The notes under the pieces: generated by a model
Databases searched by the model: none
What the model was told of the DNA's origin: nothing
The model's input: only the letters and a program-made list of their open reading frames with translations
Shown here: in pieces, positions 1-9,300 of the stretch
Numbering within the stretch: the first letter of the stretch is position 1
Layout of the letters: the number at the start of each line of letters is the position of its first letter
NCBI GenBank assembly: GCA_002338715.1
Contig: DDIR01000048.1
Span: 1-19,836 of the forward strand
Direction: 5' to 3'
Length of the DNA stretch: 19,836 nucleotides
Source of the DNA: Phycisphaerales bacterium UBA1845
GTDB taxonomy: Bacteria > Planctomycetota > Phycisphaerae > UBA1845
Translations under genes and position numbers: made by a program

Positions 1-867
1 GTCGCCCGCTTCGTAAAGACTGCCCGGGCGGCTGAACCCGAACGCGCCGAGGAATTTCTCGCCCAAGCCGACGTGTTGGTTGGCGAAATGAACGTGCTCA
101 AGGGCGTCGATCAATACGAAGAGGCGATCGCGTTATTGCGAGACTTCGAGAGCAAACATCCCGATTCGCTCGATCTGATGGGGCGCGTTTTGCGCGTTCG
201 CATCATCGCCTTCGAGTCAACAGGCCAACTGCAGGAAGCGCAGCAGGCGGTGCCAAAGTTCGCAGCCCTCGCCCCGAACGAAGCCGGTATGACCCTTCAA
301 GCCCTGCTCGATTCCATTCGGATCGAAATCGCGGAACTCCGCGAAAACGACCAACAGGAAGAAGCCGATCGAAAAGCGGCAGCCGCCCTGTTGTTTGCCC
401 AGCAGATTTTCGACTCGGCAACGTCGCAGAATGCGTCGGAAGCAAGCATGTATCGCCTGCGTGTTCAACTTGCCGAATCGTATCTCGAAGCCGGACAATA
501 CGACAAAGCGCTGCTACTCTTCCGGGAAGCGGAACAGTTTGACGTTTCCCGATACAAAGACGGCAAATCTCACGATCCGCGCGTCGTACTCGGCAAGGCC
601 AGATCGCTGATGATGAAGAAACAGTTCGACGAAGCGCTGATACTGTTTAATCGCTTGTTTGTCGAGTCCCCCGCCGATGCGCCCCACCGTTTCGAAGCGC
701 TGCTCGGTGACCTGCAGTGTCGAACCGCACTCGGTGAAGACGCTGCGGCGATCATCAATGTCATCGAACAACATCGCTTCCTCAGTCCCAACCTGGGCGT
801 AGACAGCGTCAAGAAGAAAATCCTCGAAGTGAAAGCGCAAAACGAGAAACGACTGGGTCGACAGTAG
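1..867 (+). CDS. TPR-repeat protein, C-terminal part
   Basis: The reading frame is open from base 1, so the gene starts outside the window; the GTG at 73 and ATG at 88 are internal in-frame codons rather than convincing starts. About 288 residues are visible. The sequence is helical and built of degenerate tetratricopeptide repeats; the clearest is the segment LAESYLEAGQYDKALLLF near the middle, followed by KKQFDEALILFNRLF. TPRs are protein-interaction scaffolds. There is no catalytic motif and no membrane segment in the visible part, so no specific function can be assigned. It may be the end of a larger TPR protein of the kind common in Planctomycetota. The gene ends 23 bp before a promoter for the next operon, so it is probably a separate transcription unit. 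Confidence 0.85.
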   Translation, partial: VARFVKTARAAEPERAEEFLAQADVLVGEMNVLKGVDQYEEAIALLRDFESKHPDSLDLMGRVLRVRIIAFESTGQLQEAQQAVPKFAALAPNEAGMTLQALLDSIRIEIAELRENDQQEEADRKAAAALLFAQQIFDSATSQNASEASMYRLRVQLAESYLEAGQYDKALLLFREAEQFDVSRYKDGKSHDPRVVLGKARSLMMKKQFDEALILFNRLFVESPADAPHRFEALLGDLQCRTALGEDAAAIINVIEQHRFLSPNLGVDSVKKKILEVKAQNEKRLGRQ

Positions 868-890
868 TCGTCAGCGCTCTGCCCACCGGA

Positions 891-919
891 TTGACGCCAT
901 CCGTGCGCCTCCGTACACT
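891..919 (+). promoter_or_regulatory. Candidate sigma70-type promoter
   Basis: TTGACG (891-896) is followed after exactly 17 bp by TACACT (914-919). Transcription would start near 926, giving a leader of about 60 nt before the isochorismatase-family gene. The match is 5/6 for the -35 and 4/6 for the -10. It lies in the 112-bp gap after the TPR gene, which is where a promoter would be expected. Confidence 0.5.
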
Positions 920-991
920 TCGCCTGAATGTCGCGAAACGGCTGAAAATCAAAGGCAATTTCAGTTTCTACAAACGAAGGTGATGCGGGTC

Positions 992-1585
992 ATGTTGACG
1001 ACTAGAGACAACTCATCGCTGCTGGTGGTCGATATTCAAACTCGGCTGCTCCCGCAGATTCAAAACGCCGAATCGATCGTCGCCGCGAATGCTTTTCTCT
1101 TGAAATCGGCGCACTTGTTCAAGGTTCCGATCGTCGCCACCGTGCAATACGTGAAAGGGCTGGGTCCCACGCATCCACATTTGGCGGACCTGCTTGCGGG
1201 CTGGGACGTACAACCCATTGAAAAGGCGACGTTCAGTTCATTGCAGGATGCGGTCTGCAAACAAGCAGTCATGTCGCTGGATCGGCCATTCGTTGTCGTT
1301 GTCGGGATTGAATCGCACGTCTGCGTGCAGCAAACGGTGCTCGATCTGATCGAGGAAGGTAAGCGGCCCATTGTGGTTCGCGACGCTGTTTCGAGCCGAA
1401 GGGTCGCCGATTTGGAGACATCCATCCGTCGGATGGAATCCGTCGGGGCGATCATCACTTCTGCAGAATCGCTGGCATTCACCTGGTGTCATGAATCGGG
1501 AACGCCCGAATTCAAGGAGATGCTCGGTTTCGTCAAGGAATTCGACGTCGCAAGAGGCGCAATCAACACCGATTCAAAGAAGTAA
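992..1585 (+). CDS. Isochorismatase-family cysteine hydrolase
   Basis: Single-domain hydrolase of the isochorismatase/nicotinamidase superfamily, about 197 residues. The Asp-Lys-Cys triad is visible: Asp in LLVVDIQ near the N-terminus, Lys in PIEKATFS, and Cys in GIESHVCVQQT, the last with the residues that form the usual cis-peptide oxyanion site. Overall pattern resembles the YcaC/ISOC1-ISOC2 subgroup, whose substrates are mostly unknown, so no reaction is assigned. Start choice: GTG at 980 and ATG at 983 are in frame, but the only Shine-Dalgarno-like stretch (GAAGG, 976-980) overlaps or crowds them; ATG at 992 has 11-nt spacing and puts the core strand at the usual distance from the N-terminus. 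The stop is 5 bp before the next start, so it is probably co-transcribed with the zinc-ribbon gene. Confidence 0.88.
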   Translation: MLTTRDNSSLLVVDIQTRLLPQIQNAESIVAANAFLLKSAHLFKVPIVATVQYVKGLGPTHPHLADLLAGWDVQPIEKATFSSLQDAVCKQAVMSLDRPFVVVVGIESHVCVQQTVLDLIEEGKRPIVVRDAVSSRRVADLETSIRRMESVGAIITSAESLAFTWCHESGTPEFKEMLGFVKEFDVARGAINTDSKK

Positions 1586-1590
1586 ATGTC

Positions 1591-1881
1591 ATGGTTGGAT
1601 TCGACGACGGCTATCCGGACGACAGCTATTCCAACGACAGTGGCGAATGGCAACCCGACGATTGGGGTAATGATCCAGATGATGAGGTTGAAGAGCTATC
1701 GTGCCCCAATTGCGGCGCTTCGGTCTATGAAGAAACCCAGCAATGCCCGCACTGTGGCGACTGGATCACACCGCTGGCGGCTGCCGCCCGTCGTCCGATA
1801 TGGATTCGCGTTGTGGGTGGCGTGGTCGTTTTCTGCTTTCTCTATATGCTGCTGGCTGGTATCGTCCGCACTTTCTGGTAA
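1591..1881 (+). CDS. Small acidic zinc-ribbon protein with C-terminal membrane helix
   Basis: A 96-residue protein with three clear parts. Residues 1-36 are strongly acidic (14 Asp/Glu) and probably disordered. Residues 38-55 hold a zinc ribbon, CPNCG then CPHCG (Cys38, 41, 52, 55). Residues 71-93 form one hydrophobic helix with basic residues (RRP, R73) just before it, so the ribbon should face the cytoplasm with the protein tail-anchored. The gene begins 5 bp after the isochorismatase-family stop and 60 bp before the TMTC-like gene, suggesting an operon. A different frame starting at 1586 is also open, but only this frame yields the zinc-ribbon pattern. Zinc-ribbon plus one membrane helix is common in Planctomycetota; function unknown. 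Confidence 0.82.
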   Translation: MVGFDDGYPDDSYSNDSGEWQPDDWGNDPDDEVEELSCPNCGASVYEETQQCPHCGDWITPLAAAARRPIWIRVVGGVVVFCFLYMLLAGIVRTFW

Positions 1882-1941
1882 ATAGTCTCTGAAAATCTCT
1901 GAACCGTGGTGCTCGCTTAAGCGGACGAATCCCCAATCGGC

Positions 1942-4053
1942 ATGGCAAAAAAAACAAGAACGACAAATTCATCATCGCAGACATCCGGTGCAAGCCCGTC
2001 GAATTCCAATCGGCTGACGGACAATGACACACCGGAACTCATCCCCGCCACCGTGCCGACGTCTCAGTTGGAACGCTGGGGACCGATCGTGATGATCGCC
2101 ATTTTGGTGTTCGCCGCGTATCTCCCGACAATCCACAACGACTTCGTCAGTTGGGACGACGATCACTACATCTTCGACAACCGCCAGGTCAGCGAACCGG
2201 ACGGGCTGAAGAGCATCTGGTTTGACGTCTTCTATTATTCCAACGAACGCTTCCGCCGCAATGACAACGAAACACGGGTGAGCCACCAGTATTACCCCAT
2301 CGTTTTTACAACACACTGGCTTGAATACCGGTTGTTCGGTGGTGATGACACCAAAACCCGAATGGATCGGCGTGACGGCAAATCATTCAAACGCGCTTAC
2401 ACGATTCGCGAACTGATCGACTCAAAGAAAATGAGCGCTTCCGGTTTTCACGTGACCAACACGCTGCTGCACATGGTCAACGTGATGATCATGATCATGC
2501 TGTTTCGGGCCATGGGGTTGTCGTCATGGGTTGCGTGGGCCGCGACCATTCTCTTCGCGCTGCACCCGATGCAGGCGTCATCGGTGGCATGGGCGGCAGA
2601 GCGAAAGAACATCCTTTCGCTGATGTTCTACATGCTCAGCATGATCTCATACATCAACCTGCGTCGCTCCGGAAGTTGGCGGCGATATGTCCTGACGGTG
2701 ATTTTCTTTCAAGCGGCATTGTTCAGCAAAACCGTGGCACTCACGTTGCCGGTGACGTTGTTCTTTACAGATCGGTTACTCGAAAGACGCTGGGATCCGA
2801 AATTACTCGTCCAGAGCCTTGTCCGCCTCATTCCACTCTTGGCACTTTCGGCAATTTCGGCGTGGACCACGATTCATGTCGAGGATCGCAACCGAACGAT
2901 TCCGCTGGAAGACGGCGATCGGCCGTTTATTCCGTGCGCTTCGTTGCTGTTTTATGTGGGCAAGATGCTGCTGCCCATCAATCAATCGCCCATCTACCGA
3001 CTGTGGGATCCTGATCCGCAGAACATCCTATGGTTCGTTCCGATCCTGATCGTGCTCGCTTTGGCGACTGCGATCGTCATTTATCGCAAGAAGCTTGGGC
3101 CGCACTTCATCTGGGCGGTGCTGATGTATTGCGTGATCATGGGGCCGATGCTGGGATTTAAAAATATCAATTACTTCCAGTTCGCCTTCGTCGCGGACCA
3201 CTACTTCTATCACGGGGCGCTCGGTCTGTTTTTGCTTGTGGGGCTCGCTCTTGATGCGTTTCGGCGTTGGATCAGCAAACGTGATCATGGAAACGAGATT
3301 GCAACCGGCGTCGTGATGCTGCTGGCCGTCGCCTGCGGTGTGCGAACGTATTATTACTCGCAGTATTGGCGAACCGCTGACACGTTCTGGGGACGCACGT
3401 TGTCCATCAATCCAGACTGCTGGCCCGGACACTACAACGTGGCCAACGCCCGAGCGCGCGAAGCCGCCGAGACCGACGACCCGAAAGAGAAAGAAGAGAA
3501 GTTCGACCAGGCCATTGCCGGTTACAAAGAGGTCGCAAGGATCAACAATAAGATTACGCAGCCGGTCAATCAGTGGATCCGGATCTGCGCGATGAAGAAA
3601 GACTGGGATTGCATGTTGGATGGCGCACTGGCTGGCGTCCGGCAGTTCTCCCACATTCCAGACTATTACTTAAGTGCAGCGACCGCATACGCCAACTTAA
3701 ACGACGCTGAGAATGCAGAAATCTGGTACAAAAAAGCCATTGCAATTGCGGAGCAGCGAAGACAACCAGACATCGTCATCACCGCTTGCACCGAACTGGG
3801 CGACATCTTAAAACGCCTTGGACGAAACGACGAATCCGCCAGCTATTACATCAAGGCGGCCAAGGTCGCACAGAGTCTCGGTAAGGCGTCTGAGTCAAGC
3901 GACATGTGCAGCGCACGCGATTGGTACAATGAAGCAAGGCGGCACCTCTCAAAAGCCCCGCGAACGCCGAACAACGCCGCGACGATTCAGAAGTTGGGCA
4001 CGCAGCTTAATGAACAGTACGCCAATGCCGCTGAAAAGTGCGACCAATCATAG
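1942..4053 (+). CDS. TMTC-like membrane glycosyltransferase with C-terminal TPRs
   Basis: A 703-residue membrane protein with the layout of GT-C fold transferases of the PMT/TMTC type. A Ser/Thr/Asn-rich cytoplasmic N-terminus (1-44) precedes the first membrane helix (about 47-63). The next loop carries the acidic cluster WDDDHYIF (Asp72-74), which is where GT-C enzymes place catalytic acids. Further family marks are the FHVTNTLLHM segment near 170, LFALHPMQASSVAWAAERKNIL around 205-225, and FVADHYFYHGALG before the last helices; roughly ten helices are visible. From about 480 to 690 it is soluble and helical with TPR motifs such as DAENAEIWYKKAIAIAEQ. Eukaryotic TMTCs are O-mannosyltransferases; the bacterial homologues are mostly uncharacterised, so sugar and acceptor are unknown. 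The start at 1942 has no strong ribosome-binding site. Probably last gene of the 992-4053 operon. Confidence 0.85.
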   Translation: MAKKTRTTNSSSQTSGASPSNSNRLTDNDTPELIPATVPTSQLERWGPIVMIAILVFAAYLPTIHNDFVSWDDDHYIFDNRQVSEPDGLKSIWFDVFYYSNERFRRNDNETRVSHQYYPIVFTTHWLEYRLFGGDDTKTRMDRRDGKSFKRAYTIRELIDSKKMSASGFHVTNTLLHMVNVMIMIMLFRAMGLSSWVAWAATILFALHPMQASSVAWAAERKNILSLMFYMLSMISYINLRRSGSWRRYVLTVIFFQAALFSKTVALTLPVTLFFTDRLLERRWDPKLLVQSLVRLIPLLALSAISAWTTIHVEDRNRTIPLEDGDRPFIPCASLLFYVGKMLLPINQSPIYRLWDPDPQNILWFVPILIVLALATAIVIYRKKLGPHFIWAVLMYCVIMGPMLGFKNINYFQFAFVADHYFYHGALGLFLLVGLALDAFRRWISKRDHGNEIATGVVMLLAVACGVRTYYYSQYWRTADTFWGRTLSINPDCWPGHYNVANARAREAAETDDPKEKEEKFDQAIAGYKEVARINNKITQPVNQWIRICAMKKDWDCMLDGALAGVRQFSHIPDYYLSAATAYANLNDAENAEIWYKKAIAIAEQRRQPDIVITACTELGDILKRLGRNDESASYYIKAAKVAQSLGKASESSDMCSARDWYNEARRHLSKAPRTPNNAATIQKLGTQLNEQYANAAEKCDQS

Positions 4054-4071
4054 CGTTGACCGAAACTGCAT

Positions 4072-4089
4072 GTACCGCGTCACGCGTAC
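4072..4089. terminator. Hairpin between convergent genes
   Basis: The 48-bp gap between the convergent TMTC-like and comF genes holds GTA-c-CGCG, loop TCA, CGCG-TAC: a 7-bp GC-rich stem with a one-base bulge. There is no T-run, so a bidirectional terminator is only a possibility. A second weaker hairpin, CGCATC (4098-4103) with GATGCG (4118-4123), overlaps the end of comF. Confidence 0.3.
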
Positions 4090-4101
4090 CCGGCTATCGC
4101 A

Positions 4102-4911
4102 TCAAACAAGATTGAGCGATGCGGCATCCTCGCCCGCTCGAGCGACCACAGCCACGTAAACGGCAGACGCTCTTGCACGCCGCAGAACCTTGGCGCATTC
4201 GCGAACCGTCGCCCCCGTCGTCATGATGTCATCGACAATGCACACGCGACCGCCCGCGACTTGGCACCCGCGAGCCAGTCGAAACTTGCCACGAACATTC
4301 TCAAGCCGGGCGGTAAACGACAACCCTACCTGCGAACGCCCACCACGAATGCGATTCAGAAGCGGTGCATAGGGAATGGACGTGTGTTTGGACAGCAGCC
4401 GCGCAAGTCCTTCTGCCGGATGGAACGCTTGCCCGGAGCTTTGAAGGTTGCGGCGCAAGCGATGTTGCCAGCAGGTCGGGACCGGTACAAGAACGTCGAT
4501 GTCGTCGTAACATTCCGATTGGAAGATTTCCCTCGCCAGGTTTCGCGCCAGAAAAAGCTCCAGGTTCTCATGCCCGACGTACTTGTAGCGCCGAAACACT
4601 TCCGCAAACCCGCCGTGATAAGCCGCCGTCCGAAACACCCGCGCGAATGGTCGACCTTCCTCCCGGCAGACACCACACCCCACCTCGTTCAATTCAAACG
4701 GGGCTACGGTTCGGCCACATCCCGGACAATAATCGAGCGCCATCGCCGGTCCGACTGCGGCCATGCAATTCCCGCAAAGCTCACCTGCCACATGTTCGCC
4801 CGGCTGCCCACACCCTTGACATGCTGGCGGCCAAACCGTGTCGGCAAGGATCCGAAGCCCATGCCGATAATGCCGTTTCAAGGTGCGCCAGTTTTGTGGT
4901 TGTAAATTCAT
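4102..4911 (-). CDS. comF: ComF family double-zinc-ribbon phosphoribosyltransferase
   Basis: A 269-residue ComF/GntX-type protein. The N-terminal third carries two four-cysteine zinc sites (CQGC...CGNC, then CPGC...CGVC), the double zinc ribbon typical of the family. The C-terminal half is a type I phosphoribosyltransferase fold with the PRPP-binding motif VCIVDDIMTTGAT and the family segment LNRIRGGRSQVGLSFTAR. ComF proteins are linked to DNA uptake during competence, but many are found where competence is unknown, so the physiological role here is open. Start choice: ATG at 4941 would add ten residues, but ATG at 4911 has GGTGA seven bases upstream and leaves room for the divergent promoter of the efflux operon. 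It is convergent with the TMTC-like gene. Confidence 0.9.
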   Translation of the reverse strand: MNLQPQNWRTLKRHYRHGLRILADTVWPPACQGCGQPGEHVAGELCGNCMAAVGPAMALDYCPGCGRTVAPFELNEVGCGVCREEGRPFARVFRTAAYHGGFAEVFRRYKYVGHENLELFLARNLAREIFQSECYDDIDVLVPVPTCWQHRLRRNLQSSGQAFHPAEGLARLLSKHTSIPYAPLLNRIRGGRSQVGLSFTARLENVRGKFRLARGCQVAGGRVCIVDDIMTTGATVRECAKVLRRARASAVYVAVVARAGEDAASLNLV

Positions 4912-4932
4912 CGAACTTTCACCAGGTCGGTG

Positions 4933-4963
4933 TTGTCGCATATTTCTACAGCGCCCATATAAT
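4933..4963 (+). promoter_or_regulatory. Candidate promoter of the efflux operon
   Basis: A perfect -10 box TATAAT (4958-4963) lies only 8 bp before the ATG at 4972. A weak -35-like TTGTCG (4933-4938) sits 19 bp upstream. Transcription would begin about 4970, so the mRNA would have almost no leader. The region also lies just upstream of the divergent comF start. Confidence 0.4.
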
Positions 4964-4971
4964 AGACCACC

Positions 4972-6303
4972 ATGTTAAATATTCACCGACAAAATATTAC
5001 TCCCGCGTCCCGATACGCGGCGTGCACGCTTGTGGCGTGGTTTTGCTTGATGCCCCACATTGCGTCGGCCCAGTTCGGACCGACCAAGGTGATGACAGCC
5101 AAAGTCACGCGCCAACCCATGCAGTTAACCGTGACGTTGGTGGGAACGGTCGGTCCTAAGACACGTAGCCTGATCGGGAGCGAAGTCGCCGGACTGGTCG
5201 AAGTGATGCCCGCGCGCCAGGGAAACCACGTGTCCAAAGGCGAACTGCTATGCAAGCTCGGGCAGGACATGCTGGGCGCCGATCTGGAAAGCGCCCAGGC
5301 CAAGCTTCAGGCGCTCGAATCCCAACTGCTCGAACTTCAAAACGGAACGCGTGCGGAGGACTTGGCACGTCTCAAAGCCAACCTCGACTCGGCGACCGCG
5401 CTCACCGCACGGTGGGCATTTGAATTGGATCGCATTCGCCGTCTGAAGGGGGTCGACTTCGCCAACCAACGCGAGTATCAAGACGCATTGGCAGAGCACC
5501 TGTCAGCCGTCGGTACGGAACAAGCTGCCCAGGCGGAATACGATAAAGCCGTCGCCGGTCCCCGCGTCGAAGTGATCGCGCAAGCCACGCACGAATTGGC
5601 CCAGCAGAAAGCGTTGGTCAAACGTGCAGAACTCGACTTCACGAAGGCCCGAATCCTCGCGCCGTTTGATGGATTCGTTGTCGCCCGCCATGCCGAGGTA
5701 GGCAATTGGTTGCAGGTTGGCGGCGCCGTTGTCGAGTTGGCCGACACGTCGAGCGTGCTGGTTAGAGTCGATGCACCGGAATCGGTGATACCCTTTGCCA
5801 ACGTCGGCGCTGAAGTGAGTGTGCGAATCGACGCACTCAAAAAACACTACACTGGACACATCAAACACGTTATTCCCCAGGCAGACGAAGCCGCCCGCAC
5901 GTTCCCAGTCGAAGTTGAGGTGGCCAACCCGGATTATGAACTCAAGTCCGGAATGTTTGCTCGGGTGACCGTGCCTGCGGGCGGAGACGAGATCGCCACC
6001 GTCGTTCCCAAAGACGCGCTCATCGAAAGCGATGGTTCGATTTTCGTGGCGATGGTTGTCGATGCTGAAAAGGGAAAGATGGCCATCCCGGTCCCGGTCA
6101 CGCTTGGCGCCGATCAGGGTGATGTGATCGCGATTACGTCCAACAATCTGCCGCCTGACGCGACCATCGTTGTCTACGGAAATGAGCGTCTAACCTATCC
6201 GCAGCCGGTCGTTCCCGTTCAATCGAAGGAGGAAGTTGCCGCCAACGCCCCACAAGGTTCTGGCGCCCTTCCAGAAAACGAAAAAGCAGCCACGGGCAGT
6301 TAG
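4972..6303 (+). CDS. RND efflux periplasmic adaptor subunit (HlyD/AcrA family)
   Basis: A 443-residue membrane fusion protein. Residues 1-33 form a signal peptide ending in ASA before Gln34. Then come the first beta segment (VTLVGTVGP), a lipoyl-like half (EVAGLVEVMPARQGNHVSKGELL), and a long coiled-coil hairpin from about 95 to 205 rich in Ala, Leu, Glu and Gln. The second lipoyl half (ARILAPFDGFVVARHAEVGNWL) and beta-barrel strands (ESVIPFANVGAEVSVRID) follow. This is the standard adaptor order that links an inner-membrane RND pump to an outer-membrane channel. The pump gene starts 11 bp after the stop, so the two form an operon; no outer-membrane factor gene is visible nearby. The substrate cannot be told from the sequence. 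The C-terminal tail is extended and low in complexity. Confidence 0.92.
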   Translation: MLNIHRQNITPASRYAACTLVAWFCLMPHIASAQFGPTKVMTAKVTRQPMQLTVTLVGTVGPKTRSLIGSEVAGLVEVMPARQGNHVSKGELLCKLGQDMLGADLESAQAKLQALESQLLELQNGTRAEDLARLKANLDSATALTARWAFELDRIRRLKGVDFANQREYQDALAEHLSAVGTEQAAQAEYDKAVAGPRVEVIAQATHELAQQKALVKRAELDFTKARILAPFDGFVVARHAEVGNWLQVGGAVVELADTSSVLVRVDAPESVIPFANVGAEVSVRIDALKKHYTGHIKHVIPQADEAARTFPVEVEVANPDYELKSGMFARVTVPAGGDEIATVVPKDALIESDGSIFVAMVVDAEKGKMAIPVPVTLGADQGDVIAITSNNLPPDATIVVYGNERLTYPQPVVPVQSKEEVAANAPQGSGALPENEKAATGS

Positions 6304-6314
6304 CGAATTACCCC

Positions 6315-9300
6315 ATGAACATCATTCGTTTCGCGATTGAGAACCCAGTCAAGGTCACCTCCGGCGTCATCTTATTGATGCTCTTTGGGTTGCTGAGCTT
6401 TTTCGCAATTCCCGTGCAGTTGACGCCCGACGTCGATCAGCCGCGCATCACCGTCACCACGCGCTGGACAGGCGCAAGTCCGCAGGAAATCGAAAACGAA
6501 ATCATCGATCGCCAGGAACAGAAGTTAAAAAGCGTGACCGGCTTGAAGAAGATGACCTCCTCATCCAAGCGTGGAGAAGGCGTCGTCACGCTTGAATTCA
6601 ACGTCGGCGTGGACAAGGACGCTGCCCTTCAGGACACCATCGAGAAGATCAATCAGGTCGGTTCGTATCCGGAGGAAGTCGATCGCCCTGAAACCAAAGC
6701 GGCTGACGCTGCACTCGACTCGCCCATCGCATGGCTGATGTTCCGCGCCGACGTCGATGACATTTCCGGAATGTACGACTTTGTCGATGACAACGTCCGC
6801 CCGCTATTGGAACGTGTTGATGGCGTCGCGGCTGTCGACATTTATGGCGGCCGCGAGCGCGAAGTCCGCGTTATCGTTGATGCGTCAAAGATGGTCTCGC
6901 GCGGTATCAGCTTCCGAGATCTTGAACGGGCGCTTCGCAACCAGAACGAGAACCGATCCGCCGGCACGATTTCCCAGTCCAAACGCGAGTACACGTACAG
7001 GACGATCGGAGAGTTTCGTTCGGTCGATGAAGTCGCCGACACCGTCATCAAGTACGATTCAGGTGGTCCGATTCGTGTTGGCGACATCGCAAAGATCGAA
7101 TTGACCAACCAGAAGCAATACTCATTCGTGCGATCCAAAGCCGAATATGTGCTCGCCCTTCCTGTCCGGCGAGAATCGGGTGCCAACGTCATGAAGACGA
7201 TGGCCGACCTCAAAAAGCAGATCGACTACATCAACGAAGCCGTTCTCGCCCCGCGCAAGGAAAACATGCGGGTGACAATGAGCTATGACGAGACCGAATA
7301 CATCGAATCGTCGATCAACCTCGTGATCAGCAACATTTTCTTCGGCGGATTGCTCGCAACCGTCGTGCTCATGATCTTTCTGCGCAGCACCAGCGCGACG
7401 CTGATCGTCGCGATGACCATTCCCATCTCGGTCGTCGGCGCATTTCTGATGGTCACCGTTCTCGGTCGAAACCTCAATGTCATCATGCTCGCAGGCATGG
7501 CCTTCGCTGTCGGTATGGTTGTGGACAATGCGGTCGTTGTGCTCGAGAACATCTTCCGCCATCGAGAAGCTGGATTGTCGCGTTTGGACGCGGCGCTCAA
7601 GGGAACAGGCGAAGTTTGGGGCGCGATTCTCGCAAGCACCCTGACCACCATCGCCGTATTTCTTCCGGTCATTTTCATCGAAGAGGAAGCGGGCGAACTG
7701 TTCGCCGACATTGCCATCGCCATTTCGACGGCGGTCGCGCTTTCGCTGATTGTTTCGGTGACGGTCATACCCACGACCGCCGCCCGCGCCCTTCGCGCAA
7801 CGAAAGCCAGTCTCCCCGGGTCCGACGAACACAAGGTCGCCGGTTTCGGTGCGGTCGTTGCGAACATCGTCACCAAAATCAACCAGCGCACGTCAACGCG
7901 GCTTGCCGTCGTGGGTGGCCTGACCGTGCTTTCATTGATCGGTAGCGTCCTGCTTTGCCCGCCGGGTACGTATCTTCCAAACGGCAATCGCAATCTTGTG
8001 TTCGGTGTGCTTTTGTGCCCGCCCGGATATTCGCTTGACGAGTTTCGCAAGATCGGCGGCAAGGTCGAGTCTGACATGCGACCCTACTGGGAAGCGGAAA
8101 TGGATTCACCCGAAGCCGCAGCGCTACCCAACATCGACATGACCGTGGGCAAAGGGAAAGACACCAACCGGATGTCGGTTCACCCACCGCCCATTGAGAA
8201 TTTCTTCTTCGTATCATTTGACGGTGGCGCCTTCATGGGATGCAGCAGCAAGGAACCCGAAGTGGTCAGACCCCTTGCCAACGTTCTGACCACCGCGACC
8301 GACCGCATCCCCGGAATCATGGCGTTTTTCCAGCAGTCGTCGCTTTTCGGCAATGCGCTGTCCGGCGGCAATGTCATTGAACTCGAACTCCGTTGCGACA
8401 ACGAAGAAAACCTGCTCCACGCCGCAAAAAGTCTGTTCGTCAAGATCATGCAAGCCGGCATGCGCGCTCAACCGAAGCCAACGACGTTTGACCTTGGACG
8501 TCCGGAGTACCAGGCTCGCATCGATCGGGTTAAAGCCGCCGATGTCGGATTGAATGTCGCCGACGTTGGATTTGCCCTGGAAGCCTGCGTCGATGGCGCG
8601 TTCGTCGGCAACTATCGCGACAAGGGTGACGAAATCGATCTGGTCATCAAGGTCGCCGACACCGAAGGTCTTGCGGTCCACGAAATCGCCAGCATCCCCG
8701 TCTACACACCCACCGGAAACGTCATCCCGCTAAGTTCCGTGGTTAACTTCGAGTTGGCATTCGAACCGCAGGAGATCAGCCACAGCGAATCGATGAAGGC
8801 GATCGGATTCAGCATCTCACCACCGCAAGGCGTTCCCTTGGAAGCCGCGATGAATCAGGTGCAATCCGAAATGATCGACCCCATGCGGGCTGAAGGTTTG
8901 ATGAGTTCCGATGTCGTCGCGACGATGGAAGGAAACGCCGACAAACTCGTCCAAACGCGGCGGGCGCTGATCGGGTCGTATCAGGGTTTGCTCACCAAAC
9001 CGAGCCTCTTTGGAATGGGGCCCGCGACGACGTTGGCGATTCTCGCAGCGATCTTCATCATCGGCGGCGCAATCGTCGGCCGGATGCGATCCAAGGCGAC
9101 GATGATGCTTCTTCCGATCGTTCTCGTTTCCGCACTGGTGCTGATTACTTTCGCAGTCAATACGGACCTGGCCCTCGAACTGCTTCAATCGCGCGGCATA
9201 TTAGCCGCCGTCGTAACGTACTTGTTGATGGCCGCCCTGTTCGAATCGTTCGCCTATCCGATGGTCATCATGTTGTCGGTCCCGTTGGCGACCGTGGGTG

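Noticed and set aside
1586..1885. Plus-strand frame overlapping the zinc-ribbon gene
   Set aside because: It has the same span in another frame, no domain pattern and no conserved features; the 1591 frame shows the CxxC pairs.
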